A stretch of 64,000 nt of DNA from positions 1 through 64,000 of the forward strand of contig NZ_AUCU01000013.1 in NCBI RefSeq assembly GCF_000429925.1. The letters run 5' to 3'. Under the pieces are notes generated by a model. That model saw only the letters and a program-made list of their open reading frames with translations, was not told where the DNA came from and searched no databases. The position numbers and the translations under genes were made by a program. Numbering within the stretch: the first letter of the stretch is position 1; every line of letters starts with the position of its first letter. Of this stretch, positions 53,914-62,676 are shown piece by piece. The stretch is from Desulfatirhabdium butyrativorans DSM 18734 (GTDB taxonomy: Bacteria > Desulfobacterota > Desulfobacteria > Desulfobacterales > Desulfatirhabdiaceae).

Positions 53914-54354
53914 ATGATCGTTTTTGACGGGACCTATCGCTGGGGCCCATCCGGGCTCAGATCTCGGCGGCGGCGCAGGTGGATGCTTTCCTGTGATTTG
54001 CTGGTTATCGATCTTTCTCTGGCCATGCCGGATGTTGTCCATTTGAAGCGGTATCTGGTGGTCGCAAACCTGTTGACCCCTTCTCCGATGAAAACCAGTG
54101 TCGCCGAGACGCTCGGAAAGCGGATCTTTCGGGATTTTGGTCTCAACAGCCGCAACGTGCTCTGGGTTGAAACCGCATGGGACCGGGAAGAACATCTGCT
54201 GGTGGCCGCATTCAAAGCCATCGATTTGTATGCCGACGAAACGGATTTTGAATTGCTTTGGCGGGATGCGATGCCCAACGAGAAGAAGCTCGTTGACAGG
54301 TTTTTACCCAGTGGCTGGTTTCTGAGCCGCAGTCAACGTGAAACTGTTTCGTGA
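53914..54354 (+). CDS. Conserved-looking protein of unknown function
   Basis: 146 residues from an ATG with TAGGAGATTC upstream. No domain is recognised. The sequence is soluble, rich in Leu and Arg, with a middle segment LLVIDLSLAMPDVVHLKRYLVVANLLTPSP that may be a beta-alpha pair, and a conserved-seeming WETAWDREEHLL. It lies 11 bp after the decarboxylase and is probably co-transcribed with it. A longer upstream frame in the same phase falls inside the decarboxylase gene. Confidence 0.7.
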   Translation: MIVFDGTYRWGPSGLRSRRRRRWMLSCDLLVIDLSLAMPDVVHLKRYLVVANLLTPSPMKTSVAETLGKRIFRDFGLNSRNVLWVETAWDREEHLLVAAFKAIDLYADETDFELLWRDAMPNEKKLVDRFLPSGWFLSRSQRETVS

Positions 54355-54519
54355 TCCGCATGCCAAAGAGTTTGCGGTTTGACTCCGATCAGCGGGATCG
54401 GAGATTATCGCCGCATGATGTTGGAACGAAAACGCTTCGTACACAACATTCCCCTGCTGGACGGGGTTGGCTGGAAATCGGGGCGTTCGTTCGAAAACCA
54501 CACAGAAAGGAGTGGATGT

Positions 54520-55278
54520 ATGCAATCCCTATGGAAAACCGTTCGTTTGCTCGGGGTCTGGATGGCGCTTTTGTTGAGTCTGAGCTCTTCGGCCATGGCC
54601 GATCTGTACTGGGAATCCACCCAGGAAACCAAAGGAATGCCGGGGAAGCCCGATCAGGTCGGCATCATGAAAAACTACCTTTCCAATACAGCTTCCCGCA
54701 TCGAACATGATAACGGGATCACCATCATGGATTTTAAATCCAAAATGATTTACCAACTCGATCCGGCTACAAAAACCTATCAGCAGATCAACCTTGCCGA
54801 GGTGGGGCAGCCGCCGGCAGACATGAAGGGTGAGGAAGGCCAGGCGGCTCAGAAAATGATGAAAAGCATGATGAGCGAAATCCAGGTGACGCCGACACAG
54901 GAAAAGAAACAGATTGCCGGATATGATTGCCAGAAATATCTGGTGTCCGGCATGATGATGAATAGCGACTATTGGCTGTCCAAATCCGTTCCGGGATATT
55001 CGGAAATCAAGGCAATCGGCCAGAAGATGAAATCACTGTTTGAAAACAACCCGATGATGAAACAGATGAATGTTGCAGGCATGGTGGACAAGCTGGACGG
55101 GTTTCCGGTGCAGACGGTGATGCATGTCATGAATGGCACCGTCATCACGACCCTGAAAACGATCGAAACCAAAAAGCTTGATCCTTCCTTGTTCAAGATT
55201 CCGGCCGGATATACGCTTACCGAAAGTGGCATGCCGGCAGGCGGCATGCCGAAAGGCCGGATGATGAAGAAGCCATAG
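54520..55278 (+). CDS. Secreted DUF4412-like protein
   Basis: 252 residues from the ATG at 54520 (GAAAGGAGTGG upstream). An N-terminal signal peptide ends near SSSAMADLYWES, with cleavage likely after AMA. The mature part reads KNYLSNTASRIEHDNGITIMDFKSKMIYQLDPATKTYQQIN and IAGYDCQKYLVSGMMMNSDYWLSKSVPGYSE, which is the pattern of the DUF4412 family of periplasmic proteins of unknown function. A run of methionines (MKSMMSE, NNPMMKQMN) is notable. It ends just before the repeat cluster at 55281. Confidence 0.72.
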   Translation: MQSLWKTVRLLGVWMALLLSLSSSAMADLYWESTQETKGMPGKPDQVGIMKNYLSNTASRIEHDNGITIMDFKSKMIYQLDPATKTYQQINLAEVGQPPADMKGEEGQAAQKMMKSMMSEIQVTPTQEKKQIAGYDCQKYLVSGMMMNSDYWLSKSVPGYSEIKAIGQKMKSLFENNPMMKQMNVAGMVDKLDGFPVQTVMHVMNGTVITTLKTIETKKLDPSLFKIPAGYTLTESGMPAGGMPKGRMMKKP

Positions 55279-55280
55279 GT

Positions 55281-55390
55281 CGTCATTCCGGCGCAATCCC
55301 GCCTTTGGCGGGAGGAATCCAATTCTGTGATTGCGGGCCTTCGACCTGTTCTGGACCCCTCCTGCCAGAGGCAGGATTTCGCCGGGGTGG
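55281..55390. repeat. Dispersed palindromic repeat (CCCGCCTTTGGCGGG / CCTGCCAGAGGCAGG type, copy 2)
   Basis: Same family as 42838-42927: both hairpins and the closing GGATTTCGCCGGGGTG are nearly identical. It lies immediately after the DUF4412-like gene and could terminate its transcription. Confidence 0.8.
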
Positions 55391-55407
55391 AGGGCCAAGG
55401 GAATTTC

Positions 55408-55509
55408 GATTACGACAACGATAACGATGACGATAACGACAACGACAACGATGACGACAACGATAACGACAACGATGACGACAACGACAACGATAACGGC
55501 AACGACAAC
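55408..55509 (+). repeat. Hexanucleotide tandem array (GACAAC/GATAAC/GATGAC)
   Basis: Seventeen consecutive 6-bp units mostly of the form GA(C/T)(A/G)AC (GATTAC and GGCAAC are the exceptions) lie between the repeat at 55281 and the uvrC end. In one frame it would encode an Asp/Asn ladder, but no gene extends through it with a start and normal composition, so it is treated as non-coding. Confidence 0.85.
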
Positions 55510-55583
55510 GATTCTGCCCCGCGTTGAGGAGAGGGGGATTTTCACAATAACCGCACGGACGACAAGGTCCGCTCCGTGGCCCG

Positions 55584-57416
55584 TTATCCGGGCTGGCCAT
55601 CCAAAGCCGATTTGACGTTTTCCGCCGCCTTTCGGCTCATTCCCGGCAGTGATGCCATCTGCTCGATCGTCACCTGCCGGATCGTCTGAAGATCTCCAAA
55701 TTGCTCCAGTAGAAGCTTTTTCCGTTTTGGGCCGACCCCGGCGATGCCATCCAGGAGAGAGCGAAGATTGGTCGCGCGTTTTCGCTTCCGATGGAAGCCA
55801 ACCGCCGTGCGATGCGCCTCATCGCGAATCCGTTGAAAGAGGAGCAGTACGTCCCTGTCTTTGTCGAGATCGATCGGCTCGGGTCGATCCGGCAGGAAAA
55901 TCCGGTCTTCCTGCAGCGGCTCTTCCGGTTTGGCAATTGCTGCCAGAGTGGGCGTCTGATCGAGTCCAAGAAGCGCAAGAACCTGCTGGGCCGCATGCAG
56001 TTGGCCTTTTCCGCCGTCTACCAGCAGCAGATCCGGGAAAGGCGCCTTGGGAGATGGTTTCGAGAAGCGCCGTTGCAGAATTTCCGACATGGCTGCGTAA
56101 TCATCGGATGGGGCCGCCGAACGGATGCGATATTTGCGGTATTCGGCTGGACAGGGTTTTCCCGATAAAAACACCACGATGCTCGAAACCGGCTCTTCTC
56201 CCTGCCAGTGGGAATTGTCGATACAGGCAATCCGTTCCGGGATATGGGACATTCCCAGTTTTTCCTGAATTCGCCGCAGGATATCCATCTGATGCTCCCT
56301 GCGGGCTACACGGGCGGCAAGCTCGCTTTGGGCGTTTTGCTGCGCCAGCATCATGAGCTGTTTGGACACCGAATCGGAGGCTTTTCGAATGGCCGTTTTC
56401 CGGTTACCCATTTGGCGCAAATGCTGTTGCAAAATGGAGGCGCTTTCCGGTTTTTCCGGGACGAGAACTGCATCCGGCGGCGCCTGGCTGCGCTGATAAT
56501 ATTGAAAGATGAAGTTTCCCAACATCACCGATACAGAGCCTGCGGTCTCCGAAAAATGGAAATGCAGGTTTTCCACCAACTGTCCTTTTCGGATCTTCAT
56601 CAGGTTGAGCACGCTCTGATCGCCTTCCTCCGCAAGTGCGATGACATCCCTGTCTACAAAATCCGTCGTCACGACCACCTGCTTTTCCACCACTTTCCGT
56701 ATGGCGGATAATTTGTCACGCAGCAGGATGGCTTGTTCATAATCCTGGTGTTGGGCCGCATCCTGCATATCCGCCTCGATTTTCCGGATCAACTCCCGTG
56801 TTTCGCCCCGCAAAAACAGGACCACCTCCGATACGATTTCCTGATATTGTCCTGACGTTACCGGAAGGCAGCACGGTCCGAGACATCTGCCGATCTGATA
56901 TTGCAGGCAGGGCCTTTTCCGGGATCGGAAAACCGTATCGTGGCATTTTCTCAGTCGAAATACCCGGTGAATGAGATGCAGGGTTTGGTGCATCGCAGAT
57001 GGTGAGGAAAAGGGGCCAAAGTACAATGCGCCATCATCCTCGATCCGTCTAACGATGGCAAGACGAGGGTAGGTCTCTCTTGTATCGAGCCTCAAAGAGG
57101 GATACCGCTTGTCGTCTTTCAGGATGACGTTGTATCTGGGCCGATGCCGTTTGATCAGCGTCGATTCCAGAATGAGCGCCTCGTTTTCGGTCGATGTGAG
57201 GATGGTTTCGATATCCTGAATTTTCTGTACGAGCGCCCGGGTCTTGGGCTCCGGATGCGGATACCGCTGAATGTAGGATAGAAGCCTCTTTTTCAGGTTC
57301 GTTGCTTTGCCGACATATATGATTTGGCCGGTTGCATCTTTCATCAGATAGACACCTGGAGAGGATGCAACCGATTCGATTCGGGTTTTCAGATGGGATA
57401 GGGATTCCGGTGTCAT
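55584..57416 (-). CDS. uvrC: UvrABC excinuclease subunit C
   Basis: 610 residues. The start is placed at 57414-57416 (a second ATG is at 57440). The N-terminal GIY-YIG nuclease (GVYLMKDATGQIIYVGKATNLKKRL, then ENEALILES) makes the 3' incision. The UVR motif region (EQAILLRDKLSAIRKV) binds UvrB. The RNase-H-like C-terminal nuclease shows SHWQGEEPVSSIVVF and DLLLVDGGKGQL. Helix-hairpin-helix motifs (LDGIAGVGPKRKKLLLEQFG, MASLPGMSRKAAENV) end the protein. Confidence 0.95.
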   Translation of the reverse strand: MTPESLSHLKTRIESVASSPGVYLMKDATGQIIYVGKATNLKKRLLSYIQRYPHPEPKTRALVQKIQDIETILTSTENEALILESTLIKRHRPRYNVILKDDKRYPSLRLDTRETYPRLAIVRRIEDDGALYFGPFSSPSAMHQTLHLIHRVFRLRKCHDTVFRSRKRPCLQYQIGRCLGPCCLPVTSGQYQEIVSEVVLFLRGETRELIRKIEADMQDAAQHQDYEQAILLRDKLSAIRKVVEKQVVVTTDFVDRDVIALAEEGDQSVLNLMKIRKGQLVENLHFHFSETAGSVSVMLGNFIFQYYQRSQAPPDAVLVPEKPESASILQQHLRQMGNRKTAIRKASDSVSKQLMMLAQQNAQSELAARVARREHQMDILRRIQEKLGMSHIPERIACIDNSHWQGEEPVSSIVVFLSGKPCPAEYRKYRIRSAAPSDDYAAMSEILQRRFSKPSPKAPFPDLLLVDGGKGQLHAAQQVLALLGLDQTPTLAAIAKPEEPLQEDRIFLPDRPEPIDLDKDRDVLLLFQRIRDEAHRTAVGFHRKRKRATNLRSLLDGIAGVGPKRKKLLLEQFGDLQTIRQVTIEQMASLPGMSRKAAENVKSALDGQPG

Positions 57417-57562
57417 CAACGATCCATCTTGACATTTCAAGAAAACTGGTTAGTTTACTGATCGAAAATGAAAATATATACTAAGGAATCAATTGGATAG
57501 AATCCGATTGATTCGAGTGCATCCCGATATTCAATTCAACAAACTGTATGAGGAGGTGCGTT

Positions 57563-58009
57563 ATGGCAATTGTCAGATGGCAGCCCTACGGTGCAGTGGC
57601 CAGTTTGCAGAACAGCATCAACAAACTGTTCAACGACGCTTTTGCCAGGACAAACGTCGATGAGGATTTTGCGTTGAGCGCATGGAAACCGGTGGTCGAT
57701 ATCTTCGACAAAGATGATGCCATCGTGATTCATGCGGAACTTCCCGGCGTGAAAAAAGAAGACGTTGCCATCGAGGTGAAGGACAACGTGCTGACACTTC
57801 GCGGAGAGCGATCTGAAAGCAAGGAAATCAAGGAGGACAAATACTACCGAAAAGAAAGAACGTTCGGATCCTTCCATCGGGCCTTCTCGCTGCCTTCGGC
57901 CATCAATCCGGACACCATCAAGGCGACGTTCAAGGACGGTATTCTGGAAATCGAGATTCCGAAACCTGAAGAACAAAAACCCAAACAGGTCAAGATCTCC
58001 ATTGATTGA
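57563..58009 (+). CDS. Small heat shock protein, Hsp20 family
   Basis: 148 residues from the ATG at 57563, which has GAGGAGGTG ahead of it; an ATG 15 bp earlier is not used. The alpha-crystallin domain spans ~residues 40-135 (KPVVDIFDKDDAIVIHAELPGVKKEDVAIEVKDNVLTLRGER) and the C-terminal anchoring motif is I-E-I (ILEIEIPKP). It is an ATP-independent chaperone that holds unfolding proteins. It faces the uvrC gene divergently. Confidence 0.95.
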   Translation: MAIVRWQPYGAVASLQNSINKLFNDAFARTNVDEDFALSAWKPVVDIFDKDDAIVIHAELPGVKKEDVAIEVKDNVLTLRGERSESKEIKEDKYYRKERTFGSFHRAFSLPSAINPDTIKATFKDGILEIEIPKPEEQKPKQVKISID

Positions 58010-58020
58010 GAATTCCAGGG

Positions 58021-58054
58021 TCTATCCCCCGCCTGCGATCAGACGGGGGGTAGA
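58021..58054. terminator. Hairpin between convergent hsp20 and phosphatase genes
   Basis: TCTATCCCCCG (58021-58031) pairs with CGGGGGGTAGA (58044-58054), 11 bp with one G-U pair and a 12-base loop. There is no U-tract in either direction, so it may act as a bidirectional stop only with help, or as an mRNA 3'-end stabiliser. It lies between two convergent genes, the usual place for it. Confidence 0.4.
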
Positions 58055-58057
58055 CCG

Positions 58058-59029
58058 TTATCCCCGCCACTCCAGCCCCAGCAAACTGATATCATCCTGA
58101 ACAGGTCTTTTCCCGCCAAAAGCCATCATGTCCTGGAACAGGAATTTCAACCATTCCTCCACCGGTTTTTCGACATGTTTTTTCATGGAAAATACGAGGC
58201 GATCCAAACCGAACTGCTCCCCCGAAGGATTCTGATACTCCGTAATTCCATCCGTGTACAACAGGAGCCTATCCCCGAGTTGAAGCGCATTTTCTCCCTC
58301 CTCAAATGGCAGGATACCTTCGAGCCCGATCAATGGCCCGCCTACATCCAGTTTTTCGATGGTGCCGCTTGCCCGAAGCAGAATTGCGGGAACATGGCCG
58401 GCATTGCAGTAATTGAGTTTTCCTGAATCCAGATCGAGAACCAGATAAATCACCGTGATGAACTTGTCGAAACGCTCGACGGGGTATTCACGATCCAGCG
58501 CCTGGATCACCTCGAGGGGAGAAACGATTGGGGTTTCGGCGGATTCCGACTTGTTGCGCAAGAGGGCATATCCCGAAAACGGCTGGAAAAACTGGGATAC
58601 GGATACCGTCACCAGTGCCGCGGGCACCCCGTGGCCGCTGACATCGAGCATGTACATGCCCAGATGTCTCGAATTGAGGGGGAAAACGTGAAAGATATCG
58701 CCGCCAATCACCTCGGATGGCGTAAAATGCCAGGCCACCGTAACGGCATCCTGCTCCGGAATTCGCTGGGGCAAAAGGCTTTTCTGAATTCCGGCTGCGG
58801 CCTTCAGGTCGTCTTCCAACCTGGACTGCTTGCTTGCAAGCTCGATCGCCTGCTCCCGCAGCCGGCGATGAACCCCGGTGTATTTACGGATCAGCTCTTT
58901 GAGCAGTGCATTGCCAATGGCCCTGTCCGATTTTTCGACCCGATAGGACATCCATTCGCGTGTCAGGTTCGATACGCGTTTCTGCAGTAAATCGCTTTGA
59001 TGAAGGGCGCTGTCGAAAACCGTTTCCAT
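58058..59029 (-). CDS. PP2C-type (RsbU/SpoIIE-like) serine phosphatase
   Basis: 323 residues from the ATG at 59027-59029; a longer frame upstream runs inside the MBL gene in another reading frame and is not used. An N-terminal helical, coiled-coil region (LLKELIRKYTGVHRRLREQAIELASKQSRLEDDLKAAAGIQKSLLP) leads to the PP2C domain: metal Asp in SEVIGGDIFHVF, MLDVSGHGVPAALVT, LYCNAGHVPAIL-like, and LLLYTDGITEYQN and QDDISLLGLEW. Such phosphatases act on anti-sigma antagonists in partner-switching. It begins 5 bp after a di-iron MBL gene, so an oxygen signal may feed it. Confidence 0.9.
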   Translation of the reverse strand: METVFDSALHQSDLLQKRVSNLTREWMSYRVEKSDRAIGNALLKELIRKYTGVHRRLREQAIELASKQSRLEDDLKAAAGIQKSLLPQRIPEQDAVTVAWHFTPSEVIGGDIFHVFPLNSRHLGMYMLDVSGHGVPAALVTVSVSQFFQPFSGYALLRNKSESAETPIVSPLEVIQALDREYPVERFDKFITVIYLVLDLDSGKLNYCNAGHVPAILLRASGTIEKLDVGGPLIGLEGILPFEEGENALQLGDRLLLYTDGITEYQNPSGEQFGLDRLVFSMKKHVEKPVEEWLKFLFQDMMAFGGKRPVQDDISLLGLEWRG

Positions 59030-59034
59030 CGGGG

Positions 59035-59880
59035 TTACAGTCCGAAAAATACATCGTTGTTCTTGGATTTCAGGCCATCGATACCGACATGATCCAGAGT
59101 GAGCAGTTTGTCCGTGATCAATTGAATGTCCTGAGACTGGGTCAGAACACCGCCATGCTGGGGTGCGATGATGAGGGCGGGAATCTCCTGAATCAGATGG
59201 ACGGCATGGCGCAACGCCCGGTTGGATGTCATCACGGTTCGATGGAAGGAGAGGATATGATCGACCGGGCAGTCGGGAAGATTGCACGAAAGTGTGCGGG
59301 TGCAGCCCTGGCATTGTGGATTCAAGCTCAGGAAAAGCTTCCAGTCTTCTCCTGAGCTGCCGAAAAGATCTCCGGTAAAGAGTACGCCTGTTTTCAGGTC
59401 GTAGGTCATGAAGCTGCCCGCCGAATGGGCATAGGGAGTCGGGATGAATTGGAGGGTTCTGCCGGAGGAAAACGGATAGCGGTGATTCAGGGTTTCGGTT
59501 TCGACAATATCCATTCGGACGCCGTAATGGCGGATGAACGATACATTGGGTTTCGAAGTGAGAATCTGAACATTTCCGGGCAGGAGCAGGTCCTCGAAAT
59601 GGGGGAGTGCGGCGCACAGATCGGGGTCGTAATGCTGGCAGATGATCGCCCGGATGGAAGCGAGTTCCACACCCGTTTCGAGAATCTTGGTCATGACGGC
59701 AGGAAAGTCGAGCCTGCTTCCTCCGTCGATGATGACCGCTTCCCCGCCATCGACAATCAGATAGGGATTGGCGTGCAGCGGAGTCTCCCGCTCGCTCCCC
59801 ACCCAGTATACATCCCGGGCGATTCGAACCGGACCGCTCATATCAAGGTTCAATTCCAGAATATCGGCCATCTCGGTCAA
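59035..59880 (-). CDS. Di-iron metallo-beta-lactamase-fold protein (ODP/flavodiiron-like), paralogue of 39597
   Basis: 281 residues. The ligand pattern is the same atypical one as in the protein at 39597: H83-x-D85-x-D87 (QHYDPDL), H152 (YAHSAGS), D171 (FTGDLFG) and the late His in PQHGGV. The four-cysteine insertion is again present, C190-x2-C193-x5-C199-x4-C204 (CQGCTRTLSCNLPDC). There is no flavodoxin domain. It ends 5 bp before the PP2C phosphatase ATG, so the two are co-transcribed and a sensor role is likely. A second Met 9 bp in is an alternative start. Confidence 0.85.
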   Translation of the reverse strand: MTEMADILELNLDMSGPVRIARDVYWVGSERETPLHANPYLIVDGGEAVIIDGGSRLDFPAVMTKILETGVELASIRAIICQHYDPDLCAALPHFEDLLLPGNVQILTSKPNVSFIRHYGVRMDIVETETLNHRYPFSSGRTLQFIPTPYAHSAGSFMTYDLKTGVLFTGDLFGSSGEDWKLFLSLNPQCQGCTRTLSCNLPDCPVDHILSFHRTVMTSNRALRHAVHLIQEIPALIIAPQHGGVLTQSQDIQLITDKLLTLDHVGIDGLKSKNNDVFFGL

Positions 59881-59900
59881 TCGCCCTTTCCTTCAGAATC

Positions 59901-59945
59901 GTGCCTGAACGGAAACCCTACTCCTGCGCAGCGCGTCGCTGGCAG
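59901..59945. repeat. Half copy of the GCCTGAACGGAAAACC palindromic repeat
   Basis: GTGCCTGAACGGAAACCCTACTCCTGCGCAGCGCGTCGCTGGC matches the left arm of 62677-62762; the right arm is missing. It lies in the gap between the MBL and RmlA genes. Confidence 0.6.
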
Positions 59946-59966
59946 TCGGACAGATTCGAGGGATTC

Positions 59967-60842
59967 TCATCCGTCTTCGCCATCGATGATTTCCATGAGG
60001 TATCTTCCATAATCATTTTTCAACATATCCGCAGCGATTTTGCGAATCTGATCTTTTCCGATGTACCCTTTCCGGTAGGCGATTTCCTCGATACAGGAAA
60101 TTTTCAATCCCTGCCTGGCCTGGATTGCCTCGACGAAGCTTGCGGCCTGCTGCAGGGCTTCATGGGTCCCGGTATCGAGCCAGGCAAAGCCCCTTCCCAA
60201 CAGCTCTACCCGCAATTTGCCCATGTTGAGGTAGCTCAGATTGACGTCGGTGATTTCCAGCTCTCCCCGCGCGGAGGGTTTGAGCTCTCTGGCGATCCGG
60301 ATCACTTCGTTGTCATACACGTACAACCCGGGAACGGCGTAGGAAGACTTCGGTTTCCGGGGTTTTTCCTCGATCCCGATCACTTTGCCGTTTTCGTCGA
60401 ATTCCACGACCCCGTAACGTTCGGGATCCTTGACCAGATAGCCGAAGATCAGCCCCCCATCCGTGGACTGGACCGCACGCTTGAGAATTTCCGAAAGATG
60501 GTGCCCGTAAAAAATGTTGTCCCCGAGAATCAGGCACACCGAATCGTTTCCGATGAAGGTTTCTCCGATAATAAACGCCTGGGCAAGTCCTTCCGGTTTG
60601 GGCTGAACCGCATAGGAAATTCGAAGACCGACATGGTCGCCATTTCCAAGAAGCTTTTCGAAAAGCGGGGTGTCTTCCGGGGTGGAAATGATGAGGATAT
60701 CCCGAATCCCTGCCAGCATGAGCACCGACAGCGGATAGTAAATCATGGGTTTGTCGTAAATGGGAAGCAATTGTTTGCTGATGACCCGGGTGATCGGATA
60801 TAACCGCGTTCCCGAACCACCGGCGAGGATGATGCCTTTCAC
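59967..60842 (-). CDS. rfbA: Glucose-1-phosphate thymidylyltransferase
   Basis: 291 residues. The start [38 protein letters not shown] is that of RmlA/RfbA, and DNIFYG, YVVEF-like [11 protein letters not shown] and ITDVNLSYL complete the family. It makes dTDP-glucose from dTTP and glucose-1-phosphate, the entry to dTDP-rhamnose and related sugars. No rmlB, C or D lies beside it here, so the partners must be elsewhere. It is independent of the rfbF-dependent CDP route at 23458. Confidence 0.94.
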   Translation of the reverse strand: MKGIILAGGSGTRLYPITRVISKQLLPIYDKPMIYYPLSVLMLAGIRDILIISTPEDTPLFEKLLGNGDHVGLRISYAVQPKPEGLAQAFIIGETFIGNDSVCLILGDNIFYGHHLSEILKRAVQSTDGGLIFGYLVKDPERYGVVEFDENGKVIGIEEKPRKPKSSYAVPGLYVYDNEVIRIARELKPSARGELEITDVNLSYLNMGKLRVELLGRGFAWLDTGTHEALQQAASFVEAIQARQGLKISCIEEIAYRKGYIGKDQIRKIAADMLKNDYGRYLMEIIDGEDG

Positions 60843-60928
60843 GAAAGAGGTTCTCCCTGATTGTGCGATGTTGATGAAAATCGGGCTTTCTGTATGGTTG
60901 TCAATGGCATTGACTTAAGCTGTTTTGT

Positions 60929-61012
60929 GCCTGGCCGGGAATCCCCTGTTCGGAGCAGCACCAAGCCTGCCCTCCGGCTCAGGTTGACCCCAAAACGGGG
61001 TTTCCTTTCAGG
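60929..61012. repeat. Palindromic repeat of the GCCTGAACGGAAAACC family (copy 1, diverged)
   Basis: The arms TGCCTGGCCGGGAATCCCC and the complementary GGGGTTTCCTTTCAGGC bracket TTCGGAGCAGC and CTGCCCTCCGGCTCAGGTTGACCC. A better-conserved copy lies at 62677-62762 and a half copy at 59901-59945. Confidence 0.7.
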
Positions 61013-61043
61013 CGCTCATGATGCGATAGTTTTGGGTTTCACT

Positions 61044-61127
61044 CGTCATTCTGGCGAAAGCCGGAATCCAGTTCTTTCCGGTACATTCTGGCCCCTCCTG
61101 CCAGAGGCAGGATTTCGCCGGGGTGAC
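61044..61127. repeat. Dispersed palindromic repeat (CCTGCCAGAGGCAGG type, copy 3)
   Basis: CATTCTGGCGAAAGCCGGAATCCAG followed by the CCCCTCCTGCCAGAGGCAGGATTTCGCCGGGGTGA block seen at 42838 and 55281. It lies between the rmlA start side and the dapA end. Confidence 0.8.
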
Positions 61128-61180
61128 AAGTATACTGGTTTTGCAATTGACTCACATTGATTTCCGCCTTGCAGCGCTTT

Positions 61181-62215
61181 TCAATAGGTGTCGTAGCACA
61201 GGTGCCGCCATCGTTCAAAAGAAGCCAGTCTTTCGGCCACGTTGACCTGGAATGCGGATTCAATGGGTGCAAAAAAATCTGGATGGTTGTCAAATACCTG
61301 CTTCATGCTGTCGAAAGCGATTCGCAGTGCTTTTACAGTCATTTTGCCCATCGGTCTGCGACAGCCTCCGGATGGCATGCCCAAAATCGACATCATGGCC
61401 TTGATGGCCAGCGGGTTTCGGGCACGGAAAACGACGTCTCCAAAGGGTGTCGACTCCATTGTCTTGACCGTAACCAGATTGAACAGCGGATCGAGTGCCT
61501 TTTTTAAAGCCAGCGCCTTTTCCTGATTGCCTTCCACCGCATGTTTGACCATCGATACGATGGGACCGGGGACGATGTTCGTCATGACGGAAATCACACC
61601 GCTGGCGAGGATGCGGGCATCGCTCATCATCTCGAAGGTCAGGGCATCATCACCGGAGAGAATACGGTAATCCGGCCCGCAGCAGGCCCTGGTTTTGCGC
61701 ATGTTCTCCAGGTTTCCCGTGGCTTCTTTCACCGTGGAAACATTCGGGAACCGTTGATATGCCAATGCCAGATCCTCGGGCAGAAGCTGTGTTCCGGTTC
61801 TTCCCGGAATGACGTAGGGAATGATGGTTGTCTTCGGAAAAGCCGCAGCAATCGGTTCTACGTATTCCCGGCGGATTTCAAGGGAACTTGGGCCATTGTA
61901 ATACGGATCGACCAGGAGTAAAGCATCGGCGCCGACCTGAACCGCATGGGCCGATGCTTCCATGGCTTCCTGGGTGTTGTTGCTACCGGTTCCGGCAATG
62001 CATGTGCATTTCGACTTCGTCAGTCCGGCAATGAAGGCAACCACATCCAAATGCTCTTTCCAGCTCAGGGCAGGGCTTTCCCCAGTCGTGCCGACAGCAA
62101 GTATACCCAAAATGCCGTTTTGAATCTGGAAATCCACCAGTGCCCGCAATCCTTCGTAATCGACCGCTCCATTGCGGAACGGGGTCACCATCGCCGTATA
62201 ACAGATTGCTTCCAT
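61181..62215 (-). CDS. dapA: 4-Hydroxy-tetrahydrodipicolinate synthase-like protein
   Basis: 344 residues from an ATG with GAGAGG upstream (62213-62215); an earlier ATG adds six residues. The aldolase barrel has GTTGESPAL (Thr43, Thr44), the Schiff-base Lys163 in VSTVKEATG, and Tyr134 in IIPYVIPGRTGTQL. It condenses pyruvate with aspartate semialdehyde in lysine and cell-wall precursor synthesis. At 344 residues it is ~50 longer than E. coli DapA, with a C-terminal extension, so another pyruvate aldolase of the same family is possible. Confidence 0.85.
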   Translation of the reverse strand: MEAICYTAMVTPFRNGAVDYEGLRALVDFQIQNGILGILAVGTTGESPALSWKEHLDVVAFIAGLTKSKCTCIAGTGSNNTQEAMEASAHAVQVGADALLLVDPYYNGPSSLEIRREYVEPIAAAFPKTTIIPYVIPGRTGTQLLPEDLALAYQRFPNVSTVKEATGNLENMRKTRACCGPDYRILSGDDALTFEMMSDARILASGVISVMTNIVPGPIVSMVKHAVEGNQEKALALKKALDPLFNLVTVKTMESTPFGDVVFRARNPLAIKAMMSILGMPSGGCRRPMGKMTVKALRIAFDSMKQVFDNHPDFFAPIESAFQVNVAERLASFERWRHLCYDTY

Positions 62216-62370
62216 TTTTCCTCTCCCCATCATGGCATGAAAATATCTTTGGCCGCAGGAAATGCGACAATGAAGGATGATGCTAAAAAAGCTTTACAAG
62301 CAAGTCAAGCCTAAATAGAATTTTCTGCGTTTACAAAAAGCCCCGCATGTGAAAATGTGAATTCAGGGTA

Positions 62371-62433
62371 ACGTTTTACGTTTTACGTTTTACGTTTTAC
62401 GTTTTAAGTTTTAAGGGTTACGTTTTAAGGGTT
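62371..62433 (+). repeat. Heptanucleotide array, family C (ACGTTTT/AAGTTTT/AAGGGTT)
   Basis: Nine consecutive 7-bp units: ACGTTTT five times, then AAGTTTT, AAGGGTT, ACGTTTT, AAGGGTT. The AAGTTTT and AAGGGTT units are the complement of the CTTAAAA/CTTAACC units at 47181-47250. Confidence 0.85.
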
Positions 62434-62520
62434 AAGGGGTGGATGGGAACGTTTTGATTTTGCATGGGTATTGTTTCCACTGACATTTTCATTCGAGGGG
62501 GCGGCGACACCGCCATTAAC

Positions 62521-62672
62521 ATTGACGACTTCGTAAAAAGTCCGGATATCCCGCGCATCGCGGGATTGCGCTGAATCCTTCGTCACTGAGGTGTAGGTTA
62601 ACTACGCCTCATTCCTCAGGATTTGCGCGCCTTGTCCACGACCTTTTTACAACGCCGTCTGAATTTTGACGA
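62521..62672. repeat. MITE-like imperfect palindrome
   Basis: It starts with TTGACGACTTCGTAAAAAGTCC and ends with the near-complement ACGACCTTTTTACAACGCCGTC. Inside is a second imperfect stem around GAGGTGTAGG...AACTACGCCTC and AGGATTTGCGC. This kind of element is common in intergenic regions of sulfate-reducing deltaproteobacteria. It has no coding capacity. Confidence 0.65.
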
Positions 62673-62676
62673 TTTA

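Noticed and set aside
52304-53950. 548-codon minus-strand open frame opposite the decarboxylase and waaA genes
   Set aside because: It is the antisense of two well-supported genes, has no recognisable domain, and its composition (many His, Gly, Arg, Pro) is typical of shadow frames in this G+C-rich DNA.
55327-55527. Open frame encoding a long Asp-Asn ladder
   Set aside because: It consists of a palindromic repeat plus the hexamer array; no ribosome site or independent coding evidence.
59030-59617. Long N-terminal extension of the PP2C phosphatase
   Set aside because: It is an off-frame read of the di-iron MBL gene; the Met at 59029 begins the helical region typical of the family.
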